Shown here: positions 1-10,243 of the stretch, piece by piece
Layout of the letters: each line of letters opens with the position of its first letter
How positions within the stretch are numbered: the first letter of the stretch is position 1
Origin: Dyella_B sp036746095
GTDB lineage: Bacteria; Pseudomonadota; Gammaproteobacteria; Xanthomonadales; Rhodanobacteraceae
Direction of reading: 5' to 3'
Length of the DNA: 64,000 nucleotides
Assembly (NCBI RefSeq): GCF_036746095.1
Contig: NZ_DAIOEU010000021.1
Location: 1 to 64,000, forward strand
Made by a program: the position numbers and the translations under genes
Notes under the pieces: model-generated
Seen by the model: only the letters and a program-made list of their open reading frames with translations
What the model was told of the DNA's origin: nothing
The model's database searches: none

Positions 1-36
1 CCGCCAGGGCCGAATTATTTTCCCCGGACAGCAGTG

Positions 37-103
37 CGCGAAAGCGGGAATCCATCTTGCCCTGGTGCATGCCTGAAAATGGATTCCCGCTTTCGCGGGA
101 ATG
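37..103. repeat. REP-like palindromic repeat next to pilU
   Basis: A 19-base arm at 37-55 (CGCGAAAGCGGGAATCCAT) is the exact reverse complement of 79-97, and 84-103 alone folds as ATTCCCGC-tttc-GCGGGAAT. Related elements occur near 16.8-17.1, 34.6 and 56.5 kb in this window, always between genes, as is typical for Xanthomonadales REP elements. It lies just past the pilU stop and may act as an mRNA 3' end. Confidence 0.75.
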
Positions 104-127
104 ACGGCCATTGGGTTTACGGTCGAG

Positions 128-1243
128 CTAGAAGCCCAGGCCGTAGGGGTCGTTGCCCGCCAGTTCCGCCGTTTCCGAATTGCCGCCTTCCGACAGGCGA
201 ATCTTCAATGCCAGGCCATCGCGCGAATCGGCCTTGGCCAGCGCTTCTTCCAGCTCGATGCGGCCAGCCTTGTAGAGCTTGTAGAGCGACTGGTCGAAGG
301 TCTGCATGCCTTCCTGCAAACTGCGATCCATGGCCTCTTTCACTTCATGGATCTGGCCGCGGCGGATCATGTCGCGGATCAGCGGTGTGTTGAGCAGCAC
401 TTCCACTGCCGGCAGGCGGCGCCCATCCTTGCCGCTGACCAGGCGTTGGCTGATCACCGCGCGCAGGTTCAGGGCCAGGTTCATCAGCACGTTCTTGTGT
501 GCCGATTCGGGGAAGAAGTTGAGGATGCGTTCCAGCGTCTGGTCGGCATTGTTGGAATGCAGCGTCGCCAGGCACAAGTGACCGGTTTCGGAGAACGAGA
601 TCGCCGCTTCCATCGTATCGGTGTCGCGGATCTCGCCGATCATGATCACGTCTGGGGCCTCGCGCATCGCATTGCGCAGGGCCTCGTGATAGGTGTGTGT
701 ATCCAGCCCCACTTCGCGCTGGTTGACGATCGACTTCTTGTGGCGGTGCAGGTACTCGATCGGATCCTCGATGGTGAGGATGTGCCCGGACGAATGGCTG
801 TTGCGATGGTCGAGCATGGCCGCCAGCGTGGTCGACTTGCCCGAGCCGGTGGCGCCCACCACCAGGATCAGGCCGCGTGGCTCCATGATCAGGTCGCGGA
901 AGATCGCCGGCAGTTGCAGTTGATCGATGCTGGGGATCTCGCTCTTGATCGCGCGGATCACCATGCCCACTTCGCCGCGTTGCTTGAATACGTTGATGCG
1001 GAAACGGCCGGCCTCTTTCACCGCCAGCGCCATATTGAGTTCCAGGTCACGCTCGAACTGCGGTACCTGCCCTTCATCCATGAGCGAATAGGCGATTTTC
1101 TTCACCATGCCGCTGGGTAGCCCGGTGTTGCCGAGCGGGTAGAGCTTGCCCTCGACCTTGATGTTCACCGGGGCGCCGGTCGTCAGAAACATGTCCGACG
1201 CGCCCTTGTCCACCATCAACTTGAGGAAGTAACCGATATCCAC
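128..1243 (-). CDS. pilU: Type IV pilus retraction ATPase PilU (PilT/PilU family)
   Basis: A 371-residue hexameric motor ATPase acting with PilT at the inner-membrane base of type IV pili to drive pilus retraction and twitching motility. Walker A GATGSGKST lies at about residues 129-137, followed by the family's Asp box, Walker B (VIMIGEIRD) and His box (ATLHSNNADQ). The start chosen is GTG at 1243 giving VDIGYFLKLMVDKGASD, which matches the usual PilU N-terminus; the frame stays open far upstream but that part overlaps the divergent lipoprotein gene. The length fits PilU, and the C-terminal extension (SEGGNSETAELAGNDPYGLGF region) is PilU-like rather than PilT-like. PilT itself is not in the window. 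Confidence 0.9.
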   Translation of the reverse strand: MDIGYFLKLMVDKGASDMFLTTGAPVNIKVEGKLYPLGNTGLPSGMVKKIAYSLMDEGQVPQFERDLELNMALAVKEAGRFRINVFKQRGEVGMVIRAIKSEIPSIDQLQLPAIFRDLIMEPRGLILVVGATGSGKSTTLAAMLDHRNSHSSGHILTIEDPIEYLHRHKKSIVNQREVGLDTHTYHEALRNAMREAPDVIMIGEIRDTDTMEAAISFSETGHLCLATLHSNNADQTLERILNFFPESAHKNVLMNLALNLRAVISQRLVSGKDGRRLPAVEVLLNTPLIRDMIRRGQIHEVKEAMDRSLQEGMQTFDQSLYKLYKAGRIELEEALAKADSRDGLALKIRLSEGGNSETAELAGNDPYGLGF

Positions 1244-1327
1244 CTTAAAGACCCCAGTTTTTTGCGCATTGCATTCAAGGATTATGCCCGACCACAATAC
1301 GCCGTGACGCTCCGAGAGGAATGAGTG

Positions 1328-2020
1328 ATGGTGCACATATTTTCCCCGTTGACGGTGCGTAAGCGACGCATCCCAATGGTGGCTCCAGTACTGCTGCTGG
1401 CCGTGTCGTTGACCCTGGGCGGCTGTGCCAGCGTACCCCCGCCCGATAACCTGATGAATCAAGCACAAGCGCAATTGCAAAGCGCTCGCGATGCCGGTGC
1501 GCCCGACTACGATCCGGTCGATTTCGGCTTTGCCCAGGACAAGTTCCAGCAAGCCCAGCAAGCCATGGCCAACCGCAAATACGACCAGGCGGCCGACCTG
1601 GCCGATGAGTCGCGCGCGGATGCCACCCTGGCGCGCACCAAAGCGCAACTCGCCCAGGCGCGTGCCCAGATTCAGTCAAAAACGGACGCAAACAATCGCT
1701 TGCGCTCCCAGAACGCCGAGGCGCAATCGGAGAACGACCAGCACTACCAGCAGCAAAAAGCCCAGCTGGCCGCGCAGATGGCTGCCGCGCAGCAGCCGGA
1801 CAACGGGCAGAACGGTCAAGACGACGGCAACCCGGCTTCGTCTTCCTCCAGCGCACCCGCACCGGCCGCCAGCTCGCCGCTGCCGCAACAGGCGCCGATG
1901 CAGGAAATGCCGGCGCCTTCTTCCTCGGTACTGGGCAATCCGCAGCAACAACCGCAACCCGGGCAGGACGGTTTCCAGACCGTGCCTGACGCTGGCCAGC
2001 CGAATCAGGGAGGCCAGTAA
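1328..2020 (+). CDS. DUF4398-like outer-membrane lipoprotein
   Basis: The product has a basic N-terminus (VRKRRIP), a hydrophobic segment and a lipobox LGGC, so it is a predicted lipoprotein. The mature part is Ala/Gln-rich and helical, with QAQAQLQSARDAGAPDYDP and repeated QAQQA..A..KY..AADLADESRADA patterns typical of DUF4398 proteins. It ends in a low-complexity Pro/Gln/Ser tail of about 70 residues. ATG 1328 is preceded by GAGAGGA; GTG 1325 and ATG 1376 are in-frame alternatives, and the latter still leaves a signal peptide. The stop overlaps the next start (TAATG), so the two genes are translationally coupled. Function unknown; a periplasmic scaffold or cell-envelope role is inferred. 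Confidence 0.75.
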   Translation: MVHIFSPLTVRKRRIPMVAPVLLLAVSLTLGGCASVPPPDNLMNQAQAQLQSARDAGAPDYDPVDFGFAQDKFQQAQQAMANRKYDQAADLADESRADATLARTKAQLAQARAQIQSKTDANNRLRSQNAEAQSENDQHYQQQKAQLAAQMAAAQQPDNGQNGQDDGNPASSSSSAPAPAASSPLPQQAPMQEMPAPSSSVLGNPQQQPQPGQDGFQTVPDAGQPNQGGQ

Positions 2021-2655
2021 TGAAGCTTGCCATGTCCAAAAAACACCGTTTGTCGATCATCGCCGTTTTGCTGTTGGCCGTGTTCGCCAGTACCGCCGTC
2101 CAGGCGCGCAAGGACGACATGGATGTCGACCGGCTGACCAATAGCTTGAATCAGCTGGCCGCCGATCCGAACCTGGGTACCTACGCCCAGGCCGACCAGG
2201 CGCTGGCTCGCGACGCCATCAACCAGCTGGCCCAGGCCGGTTCGCGCCAGCGGCCACATGCGCTGTACATCGCCCAGCGCCGGGTGGACCAGGCCAGGGC
2301 CGAAGCGCAGTTGCAGGCTTCCCAGCGCCAGCTCAACCAGCTCGACCAGGAAAATGCCCAGTTGCAGCTGGAGCGCAGCCGCATCGATGCCACGGCTGCG
2401 CAGCAGCAGCTGGACATCCAGCGCATGCAGTTCCAGATCGCCCAGCAGGAAACCATGCGGCTGCAGGCGCAAGGCCAGGAGGCCGCCGACCAAGCCGCCC
2501 AGGCCAAGGCCGAAGCCGAACAAGCCCGCAAGCTGGCGGCAGCGCAAAGCCGGGTCGCCGCAGCCGCCCGACGCCAGGCTGACCTGGCCGCCAAGGCCGC
2601 CAAGGCGCTGCGTTCGCAGATGCGGGATCAGTCTTCGCCGGCTGGCGGCAAGTAA
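2020..2655 (+). CDS. Exported coiled-coil protein, DUF4398-like
   Basis: A 211-residue protein with a Sec signal peptide (KKHRLSIIAVLLLAVFASTAVQA, probable cleavage after VQA) and no lipobox Cys. The remainder is almost entirely Gln/Ala/Leu/Glu-rich heptad-like helix (roughly residues 75-200), a long coiled coil. Its N-terminal region (DVDRLTNSLNQLAADPNLGTYAQADQALARDAINQLAQA) resembles DUF4398 helices. It overlaps the upstream lipoprotein by one base and a Rho-independent terminator follows, so the two form a bicistronic unit. In related genomes such pairs sit near OmpA-type proteins, but no OmpA domain is present here. Function unknown. Confidence 0.7.
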   Translation: MKLAMSKKHRLSIIAVLLLAVFASTAVQARKDDMDVDRLTNSLNQLAADPNLGTYAQADQALARDAINQLAQAGSRQRPHALYIAQRRVDQARAEAQLQASQRQLNQLDQENAQLQLERSRIDATAAQQQLDIQRMQFQIAQQETMRLQAQGQEAADQAAQAKAEAEQARKLAAAQSRVAAAARRQADLAAKAAKALRSQMRDQSSPAGGK

Positions 2656-2662
2656 CCCCAGG

Positions 2663-2697
2663 CGCCCTTTTTCCTAAAGGGAGAGGGCGTTTGTTTT
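2663..2697 (+). terminator. Rho-independent terminator of the DUF4398 pair
   Basis: CGCCCT (2663-2668) pairs with AGGGCG (2684-2689) around an A/G-rich loop, followed by TTTGTTTT. It lies 8 bases after the stop of the coiled-coil gene. Confidence 0.65.
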
Positions 2698-2952
2698 CAC
2701 CCGTTTTACGGGTTTTTGACGACCTCCCGCGTTCTCATGCGCCCTCCCGAGGGGGCCTTGTGCCCCCGCCAAGTGGAGAGTAGGGTCGAAACCGCTGCGG
2801 CTCTCCAGCTGCCGCAGCCTACCGACTGAATCATGCGCCTAACTACCCACATTCCTGCATCCGTTCCCTGCACCTGGGAGGCGGATTTTGGTTATGCGCG
2901 TGATTTGCTTTTGTTCTCAAGCGCCCCATGCGGGCGACTGCAGTCCTACTGC
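2698..2952. other. Intergenic region without a recognisable gene
   Basis: No supported reading frame. A small GGGGGC-cttgt-GCCCCC hairpin lies at 2751-2767. The 3' end presumably holds the promoter of the YdcH-like gene, but no strong -35/-10 pair was recognised. Confidence 0.5.
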
Positions 2953-2966
2953 GAGGAGGTTGGATC

Positions 2967-3200
2967 ATGTTCGAAGATCAGCAGCGTGACGCTGTCGAAG
3001 CCCTGAAAAAAGCCGACGCCGAGTTTCGTCGGCTCTATCAAAAACACACGGAGCTCAACAGCAAGGTGGACAATGCCGAAATCGGCGTGCTCCCTGTTGA
3101 CGACATGACCCTCAGTTCGATGAAGAAAGAAAAATTACAAATCAAAGAACGCCTGCAGCGCATGTGGGACGACTACCACGCTCGACAGCACATTCATTGA
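2967..3200 (+). CDS. YdcH-like DUF465 family small protein
   Basis: A 77-residue charged helical protein. The spacing of FRRLYQKHTELNSKVDNAE followed by MKKEKLQIKERLQRMW matches DUF465/YdcH (a helical hairpin with KKxKLxLKDE in the second helix). ATG 2967 is preceded by a strong GAGGAGGT at 2953-2960; an upstream in-frame start would give an implausible N-terminus. It is monocistronic, with a strong terminator 15 bases after its stop. The biological role of DUF465 proteins is not established. Confidence 0.85.
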   Translation: MFEDQQRDAVEALKKADAEFRRLYQKHTELNSKVDNAEIGVLPVDDMTLSSMKKEKLQIKERLQRMWDDYHARQHIH

Positions 3201-3215
3201 GCGAAAGAATCCAAA

Positions 3216-3250
3216 AAAGCCCCGGAGCGGAAACGTTCCGGGGCTTTTGT
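3216..3250. terminator. Strong, possibly bidirectional terminator
   Basis: AAGCCCCGGAGCG pairs with CGTTCCGGGGCTT around GAAA, flanked by AAAAAA on the left and TTTTGTTTT on the right. It ends the YdcH-like transcript. Confidence 0.85.
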
Positions 3251-3337
3251 TTTCCCAAACCACGCCAAGGCAGAACGCGTCCGCACCGCGCTCCATTATG
3301 ATTGCCATTCATATCCAGCCACGCCTACGGAGCCTTC

Positions 3338-4708
<1,371 letters not shown>

Positions 4709-4912
4709 CGATTTGCTCACTGCCGCTCCGGCGAAGATGGCGGGATTGAATTTCCGTCAATTTGTCTCGATGCAAATACCGATAGCGCCTTCCCTCATCC
4801 ATGGACGAGAAGTAGTCTCGTCACTCATGAACCCAGGGATCGAAAGCCTGTCGAAACGACAGCTCGTCAAAGTCGCCGCCCTCATTCAAACATTCGCCAT
4901 AGGAAGTCGACC

Positions 4913-6742
4913 ATGTGTGGAATCGTTGCCGCCGCAGCCCAGCGAGATGTCGCACCGCTCCTGATTGCCGGCCTCAAGGCGCTGGAATATCGTGGCTACG
5001 ATTCGGCCGGTCTTGCCGTGCTGGAAGGCGGCGACGTGCATCGCGTGCGCGCCAAGGGCAAGGTGCGCGAGATGGAAGCCCTGTATCTCGCCGAGCCGTT
5101 TCCGGGCGGCACCGGTATCGCACACACGCGCTGGGCCACGCATGGCGTGCCGAACGAAGTGAACGCCCACCCGCACATTATCGGCCGCGTCACGCTCGTG
5201 CATAACGGCATCATCGAAAACTACGCCAAACTGCGTGGTGACCTGCAATCGAAGGGTTATGTCTTCGCTTCAGAAACCGATACGGAAGTGATGGCCGCAC
5301 TGATCGACCAGCATATTTCGCAGGGCATGAAACTACGCGAGGCTGTGCTTGCCACCGTGCGCGAGCTTGAAGGCGCCTATGCCATCGCCGTGATGAGCCG
5401 CGACGAACCGGGCCGCGTGATCGGCGCACGGCGTGGCGCACCGCTGCTGGTTGGCGTGGGCATCGGCGAGAATTTCCTGGGTTCTGACGCGCAGGCGCTG
5501 GTGCAGGTCACCAATAAAATTATCTATCTCGAAGAAGACGACGTCGTCGACGTCACTCGCGAAGGCGTCAAGATCTACATGCTGGACGGCACGCCGGTCG
5601 AGCGCGGCGTCCAGGAAAGCGAACTGTCGGCCGATGCGGTGGAACGCGGCGAATACCGCCACTACATGCAGAAGGAGATCTTCGAGCAGCCCCAAGCCGT
5701 AGCCAATACGCTGGAAGCCCGCATCAACGCGCACGGCGTATTGCCCAACGTATTCGGTACCGGCGGCGATGAATTGCTGGCCAAGGTGAAGGGCGTGCAC
5801 ATCGTTGCATGCGGCACCAGCTACCACGCGGGCATGGTTGCCAAATACTGGATCGAAGATTACGCACGCCTGCCGGTCAACGTGGAAGTGGCCAGCGAAT
5901 ACCGCTACCGCGAAACCGTCGTGCCGGAAGGCACCTTGTTCGTCGCCATTTCCCAGTCCGGCGAAACCGCCGACACCCTTGCCGCCATGCGCGAATCGCG
6001 CCGCCGCGGCTATTTGGGCACACTTGCCATCTGCAACGTGCCGGAGTCATCCGTCACGCGCGAAGCGGATCTCAAGCTGATGACGCGCGCTGGCCCTGAA
6101 ATCGGCGTGGCCTCCACCAAGGCATTCACCACCCAGCTCGCCGCGCTAGCCTTGCTCACCTTGCACCTGGCCAAGCAACAAGGCCTGGACCAGGCGCGCC
6201 TGGGCGACCTCACCGAACAACTGCTGCGCCTGCCGCGCATACTGGATGAAGCACTCAAGCTCGAACCCCAAGTCATCGAACTCGCTGAGCGTTTCGTGCA
6301 CCGCCACCATGCCCTTTTCCTCGGTCGCGGCGCGCACTACCCCGTCGCACTGGAAGGCTCGCTCAAGCTCAAGGAAATCTCCTATATCCACGCCGAAGCC
6401 TACGCCGCCGGCGAACTGAAACACGGCCCGCTCGCCCTGGTCGACGAAGACATGCCCGTCGTCGCCGTCGCACCCAACGGTCCGCTGCTCGACAAGCTCA
6501 AATCCAATTTGCAGGAAGTGCGTGCACGCGGCGGCGAGCTGATCGTATTCGCCGATGCCAAGGCGCACTTCGATGGCAATCCTGCGCGCGGTGCCGTCAT
6601 TGCCATTGACGGCGGCGGTGATTTCATTGCACCTGCGGTGTTTACCGTGCCGCTGCAGTTGCTTGCGTATCACGTTGCCGTGCTGCGCGGCACCGATGTC
6701 GATCAGCCAAGAAACCTGGCGAAATCTGTCACGGTGGAATAA
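4913..6742 (+). CDS. glmS: Glutamine-fructose-6-phosphate aminotransferase (isomerizing)
   Basis: A 609-residue cytosolic enzyme making glucosamine-6-phosphate from fructose-6-phosphate and glutamine, the first committed step to UDP-GlcNAc for peptidoglycan and LPS. Met-Cys2 starts the N-terminal glutaminase domain (MCGIVAAAAQRDV, then YRGYDSAG and HTRWATHG). Two SIS sugar-isomerase domains follow (CGTSYHAG, SQSGETADTL, STKAFTTQ), and the conserved C-terminus ends DQPRNLAKSVTVE. AGGA precedes ATG 4913. The 204-base upstream gap has no gene and must hold its promoter; glmU is not adjacent. Confidence 0.97.
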   Translation: MCGIVAAAAQRDVAPLLIAGLKALEYRGYDSAGLAVLEGGDVHRVRAKGKVREMEALYLAEPFPGGTGIAHTRWATHGVPNEVNAHPHIIGRVTLVHNGIIENYAKLRGDLQSKGYVFASETDTEVMAALIDQHISQGMKLREAVLATVRELEGAYAIAVMSRDEPGRVIGARRGAPLLVGVGIGENFLGSDAQALVQVTNKIIYLEEDDVVDVTREGVKIYMLDGTPVERGVQESELSADAVERGEYRHYMQKEIFEQPQAVANTLEARINAHGVLPNVFGTGGDELLAKVKGVHIVACGTSYHAGMVAKYWIEDYARLPVNVEVASEYRYRETVVPEGTLFVAISQSGETADTLAAMRESRRRGYLGTLAICNVPESSVTREADLKLMTRAGPEIGVASTKAFTTQLAALALLTLHLAKQQGLDQARLGDLTEQLLRLPRILDEALKLEPQVIELAERFVHRHHALFLGRGAHYPVALEGSLKLKEISYIHAEAYAAGELKHGPLALVDEDMPVVAVAPNGPLLDKLKSNLQEVRARGGELIVFADAKAHFDGNPARGAVIAIDGGGDFIAPAVFTVPLQLLAYHVAVLRGTDVDQPRNLAKSVTVE

Positions 6743-6935
6743 GCGTGTTGGCCGGGATGAAGAAAAGCCATTTCAAAACGCAATATCTGAAATAAAGAGC
6801 CGCTACCTTTACATAAGCAAGGTTGCGGCTAGTCTTGGCGTGTTCGCTGACGAGAACTAGATGAGTCGCGTGTTCCGCAGCAAGTCGGTCAAAGGACGCA
6901 CCTGTAACTCTCCCGTTTTACGGAGCCAAGAACAT

Positions 6936-7745
6936 ATGAAGAAATGCACGCTGCTCATTTTGCTTACGCTTGGCACCGTAACCTTGCTGCATGCGCAGGC
7001 ATCGCCTCCTTCCTCCTATGTGGCCGATGCACTCGCCGACAGCGCGCGTCCTGCGGCTGACAAGCAACTTGACAGCAATCGCAAGCCGGCTGCCCTGATT
7101 GCCTTTGCCGGCATCAAGCCGGGTGACAAGGTTGCGGACGTCATGCCGGGTGGGGGTTATTTCACGCGCATTTTCAGCAAGGTGGTGGGCGCCAAAGGAC
7201 ATGTGTACGCGATTGTCCCGCAAGCCTACGCAACCAAGGCGCCGCCGGAGCGACTCAAATCCATTCGCGCCTTGGCGGGCGACCCCGCCTATAGCGGCAA
7301 TACGAGCCTGCTCATCCGCCCTTATGATCAACTCGATACCGGTGCGCCGCTGGATGTCGTATGGACGTCGCAGAATTACCACGACGTGTATGGTGCGGTG
7401 AGTGTGTTCAGCGTCGATGGCAGCACGGGGCTCGATCAGGCGGCCAAGCTCGATGCCGCAGTATTCAAGGCGTTGAAGCCGGGTGGCGTCTTTGTCGTCG
7501 TCGACCATGCGGCCACGCCGGGGTCAGGTGGCCGGGATGCGCATACGTTGCATCGCATTGACCCGGCAGTGGTGATTGCGCAAGCGAAGGCGGCAGGTTT
7601 CGTGCTGGAGGCGCGGAGTGACGTGCTCAGCAATCCGAGGGATGGGCACGATAAACCGATCTTTGCGCCGGAGATCAAAGGACATACGGACAAGTTCGTG
7701 TTGAAGTTCCGCAAGCCGCTGTCGCACAAAGCTGGCCGTGATTGA
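6936..7745 (+). CDS. Exported class I methyltransferase-like protein
   Basis: A 269-residue protein with an N-terminal signal peptide (KKCTLLILLTLGTVTLLHAQA) followed by a Rossmann-type SAM-binding segment: GIKPGDKVADVMPGGGYFTRIFSKVVGAKGHVYAI, with the usual DxxPGGG motif I. Late motifs include LKPGGVFVVVDHA. This matches the predicted methyltransferase group COG4798, whose members are often exported and whose substrate is unknown. ATG 6936 follows CGGAG; an upstream in-frame ATG at 6861 would bury the signal peptide. Whether SAM is available in the periplasm is unclear, so a non-catalytic role is possible. Confidence 0.75.
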   Translation: MKKCTLLILLTLGTVTLLHAQASPPSSYVADALADSARPAADKQLDSNRKPAALIAFAGIKPGDKVADVMPGGGYFTRIFSKVVGAKGHVYAIVPQAYATKAPPERLKSIRALAGDPAYSGNTSLLIRPYDQLDTGAPLDVVWTSQNYHDVYGAVSVFSVDGSTGLDQAAKLDAAVFKALKPGGVFVVVDHAATPGSGGRDAHTLHRIDPAVVIAQAKAAGFVLEARSDVLSNPRDGHDKPIFAPEIKGHTDKFVLKFRKPLSHKAGRD

Positions 7746-7850
7746 GCCGGAAGGCGTGCCTGACCGACTGGTGACCAGGCGGCCACGCCATCGGAAAGGT
7801 TGGTCGTTTTCTCAACTGGCGCGGCGCTTGATCGCAAGCATTGCTTCTCG

Positions 7851-8564
7851 CTATCGCCGCGCCCTCTTGCCTTGCAGCCGCGGCACATGGCTGGCGAGGC
7901 TCGCGGCGACCAGGCGCATGACGGACGTGGCATCCAGCGATGGATCGTCGAACAGCATTTCCAGCGCGGCGTAGGACATGCTGTCTGCCACGCGGCTGAT
8001 CAGTTCCAGATCTTCCTGTGCGGCCTTCGGAAATGCGTGGCGCAATGCGACAGTGACCTGCGTGGCCACTTCCTGGGCCGATTCGAGACGAACGTCCTGC
8101 AGCATGGGTATCGCGCGCAGCGCACGCATGATCCAGATGCCGGCAGTGGTTTCGCGCGTCACCTCGTAGGTTTCCAGTAGAAGCCCGGTGACGGCGTCCT
8201 CCAGTTTTTTCATCGAGCCGAATGCGGCAGGCGTCAGCCATAGTGGAATCAACGCATTCTGTTTCCGCATCAGGCGCAGGCCCAGTTCGTGCAGCAGCGC
8301 GTACTTGTTGGGGAAGTAGCGATACAGCGCCGGCGGCGACAGTTTCGCGCGCTCGCACACCAGGTTGGTCGTAAGCAGCTCAAAGCCGACGTCGGCCAGC
8401 ACCTGCGCCGTAACGGTCAGCAGTTGCTCATAGGTTTCTGCCGCGCGCGATTGGGCAGGTTTCACCTTGGGGCTCAAGGCGAGCTTGGGCCGCTTGGGGA
8501 CGCGGCGAGGAGGTTTGGTCTTGGCGGGCACTACGGCGGTCCGGCAGGAGAGGGCTTGCGTCAA
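7851..8564 (-). CDS. TetR/AcrR family transcriptional regulator
   Basis: An N-terminal HTH segment (TAQVLADVGFELLTTNLVCERA, then KLSPPALYRYFPNKYALL) is typical of TetR repressors; the C-terminal ligand domain is divergent. It is transcribed away from the FGGY kinase operon and is the natural candidate for its local regulator. The start is uncertain: the longest version starts at TTG 8564, inside an operator-like repeat, and a GTG at 8531 gives 226 residues. Neither has a clear Shine-Dalgarno, so a leaderless message is possible. A basic Pro/Lys-rich N-terminal extension precedes the HTH. The ligand is unknown, presumably the substrate or an intermediate of the adjacent pathway. Confidence 0.8.
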   Translation of the reverse strand: MTQALSCRTAVVPAKTKPPRRVPKRPKLALSPKVKPAQSRAAETYEQLLTVTAQVLADVGFELLTTNLVCERAKLSPPALYRYFPNKYALLHELGLRLMRKQNALIPLWLTPAAFGSMKKLEDAVTGLLLETYEVTRETTAGIWIMRALRAIPMLQDVRLESAQEVATQVTVALRHAFPKAAQEDLELISRVADSMSYAALEMLFDDPSLDATSVMRLVAASLASHVPRLQGKRARR

Positions 8565-8595
8565 TTATAGCGATAACTATATTGTAGCAATAACT
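8564..8595. promoter_or_regulatory. Tandem operator-like repeats in the divergent TetR/kinase promoter
   Basis: Two 15-base copies, ATTATAGCGATAACT (8564-8578) and ATTGTAGCAATAACT (8581-8595), match at 13 of 15 positions with a 17-base period. Each is an imperfect dyad of the form TTAT-N4-ATAA. They fill the only gap between the divergent regulator and operon, 20 bases before the kinase ATG, and are the likely TetR binding sites. Binding is inferred. Confidence 0.6.
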
Positions 8596-8614
8596 AGCTT
8601 TCTGGGGGTGAACG

Positions 8615-10243
8615 ATGCCGAGCGCGCCGCAGGCCGCCGTGTCTTCCAGTGATGATCGCCTCGTGCTGGCGGTCGACCTGGGCACGTCGGGCTGCAAGTG
8701 TGCGCTGGTGTCGCTCGACGGCCATGTATTGGCATGGTCGTTCCGGCCGGTGCCCCTGCATCTGGTGGGCGAATATGGCGTGGAGCAGGACGCCGAGGAT
8801 TGGTGGCAGGCCTTTCTCGCTGCCGCGCAGGAGTTGCTGGCGGCCGATACGCATCGACGCAAGCGGATCATGGCCATTTGCTGCTCGGCGCTGCACGAAT
8901 GCACCGTGCCGGTGGATGCGCAGGGAAACGCGCTGGCGCGCGCCATGCTGTGGCTGGATATGCGCGGCGCCGATGCCATCCGGCGACGCGCGCGCAACCG
9001 ATGGTTGAATATCCAGGGTTATGGGCCGCTGAAGCTGGCGCGCTGGTTGCGCCTGACCGGTGGCGCGCCGTCTTTGTCGGGCAAGGACCAGGCCGGACAT
9101 ATCGCGTGGTTGCGCGATCATCAAAGGCCGCTGTTCGAACGCACGCACAAGTTTCTTGGCCCGCTCGATTTCATGAACCTGCGGCTTACCGGCCGCTTCT
9201 GCGCCACCTATGACTCGGCGCTTACCACTTGGGCCACCGATAACCGCAATCTTTCGCGCGTGCGTTATGACGAACGCCTGCTGCGACTGTTGGAAGTCGA
9301 CACCCAGCGCCTGCCGGAGCTGCTGCCATCCACCGAAGTAATAGGTCAGCTGGCGCCAGCGGTGGCCGAAAAGCTGGGACTTTCTCCGTCGACGCGGGTG
9401 GTAGCCGGCGCCGTCGACAACTCCGCCGCGGCGATCGGAGCCGGTACCGTGCGCGAGCGCGAATTGCACCTGTATCTGGGCACGTCCTCATGGATCGGCG
9501 CACACATACCGGAAAAGCGCACGAATCTCGCTGCTTTCATCGCCTCGGTGCCCTGTGCGCAAAAGGATCGCTACCTGGCCATGGCAGTACAGTCAGCCGC
9601 CTGCAGCAACCTCACCATGCTGCGCGATCGCATCCTGTTTCATCCGGATGAGCTGACGCCGGACGAATCGCGCCCAGACGTGTATCCCTTGCTCGACAAC
9701 ATCGCCGATCGTGTGCCGGCCGGTGCTCGCGGGTTGGTCTACATGCCATGGCTGCAGGGCGAACGCACACCGGTGGATGATCGTCACCTGCGCGCCGGCC
9801 TGTTCAACCTGTCGCTGGAACACACGCGCGAAGACATGATCCGCGCATTTCTCGAAGGCGTGGCATTGAACACGCGCTGGATGCTGGAGCCGATGCTGGC
9901 GTTCGTCGGCTGTGAGCGAGGTGCGCCGATGACCATCGTCGGCGGTGGCGGGCAGTCGAACGTGTGGTGCCAGATCATGGCCGACGTGACCGGCATGGTG
10001 ATCGAGCAGCCGGTCGCACCGATTCAGGCCAATGCGCTGGGCGCCGCCTTCATCGCCGGCATCGGCCTGGGCGAGATGTCGTTCGAAGACGTGCCGGCTT
10101 TGTGTCGGCACTCATCGCGATTCGAGCCGCGACCCGCCATGCGTCAGCTGTATGACGAACGCTTTGGCACGTTCAAGGAACTGCACCGCCGTCTCGCACC
10201 GCTCTATCGCGATATCAACCAGCACCGGGGGTTGCCGCGATGA
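8615..10243 (+). CDS. FGGY-family carbohydrate kinase (xylulokinase-like)
   Basis: A 542-residue two-domain sugar kinase. The N-terminal phosphate-1 motif is VDLGTSGCKCALV (about residues 20-32); the GDN-like segment GAVDNSAAAIGAG, the adenosine motif MTIVGGGGQSNVWCQIMADV and the C-terminal AxxGAAxxA segment (QANALGAAFIAG) are present. It is longer than typical xylulokinase (about 490) with an unusual QGYGPLKLARWLR insert. ATG 8615 follows GGGGGTG. Its stop overlaps the aldolase start (ATGA), so it leads a tightly coupled operon. The likely substrate is a ketose or polyol; identity cannot be read from sequence. The phosphate it adds would be needed for cleavage by the next enzyme. Confidence 0.85.
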   Translation: MPSAPQAAVSSSDDRLVLAVDLGTSGCKCALVSLDGHVLAWSFRPVPLHLVGEYGVEQDAEDWWQAFLAAAQELLAADTHRRKRIMAICCSALHECTVPVDAQGNALARAMLWLDMRGADAIRRRARNRWLNIQGYGPLKLARWLRLTGGAPSLSGKDQAGHIAWLRDHQRPLFERTHKFLGPLDFMNLRLTGRFCATYDSALTTWATDNRNLSRVRYDERLLRLLEVDTQRLPELLPSTEVIGQLAPAVAEKLGLSPSTRVVAGAVDNSAAAIGAGTVRERELHLYLGTSSWIGAHIPEKRTNLAAFIASVPCAQKDRYLAMAVQSAACSNLTMLRDRILFHPDELTPDESRPDVYPLLDNIADRVPAGARGLVYMPWLQGERTPVDDRHLRAGLFNLSLEHTREDMIRAFLEGVALNTRWMLEPMLAFVGCERGAPMTIVGGGGQSNVWCQIMADVTGMVIEQPVAPIQANALGAAFIAGIGLGEMSFEDVPALCRHSSRFEPRPAMRQLYDERFGTFKELHRRLAPLYRDINQHRGLPR

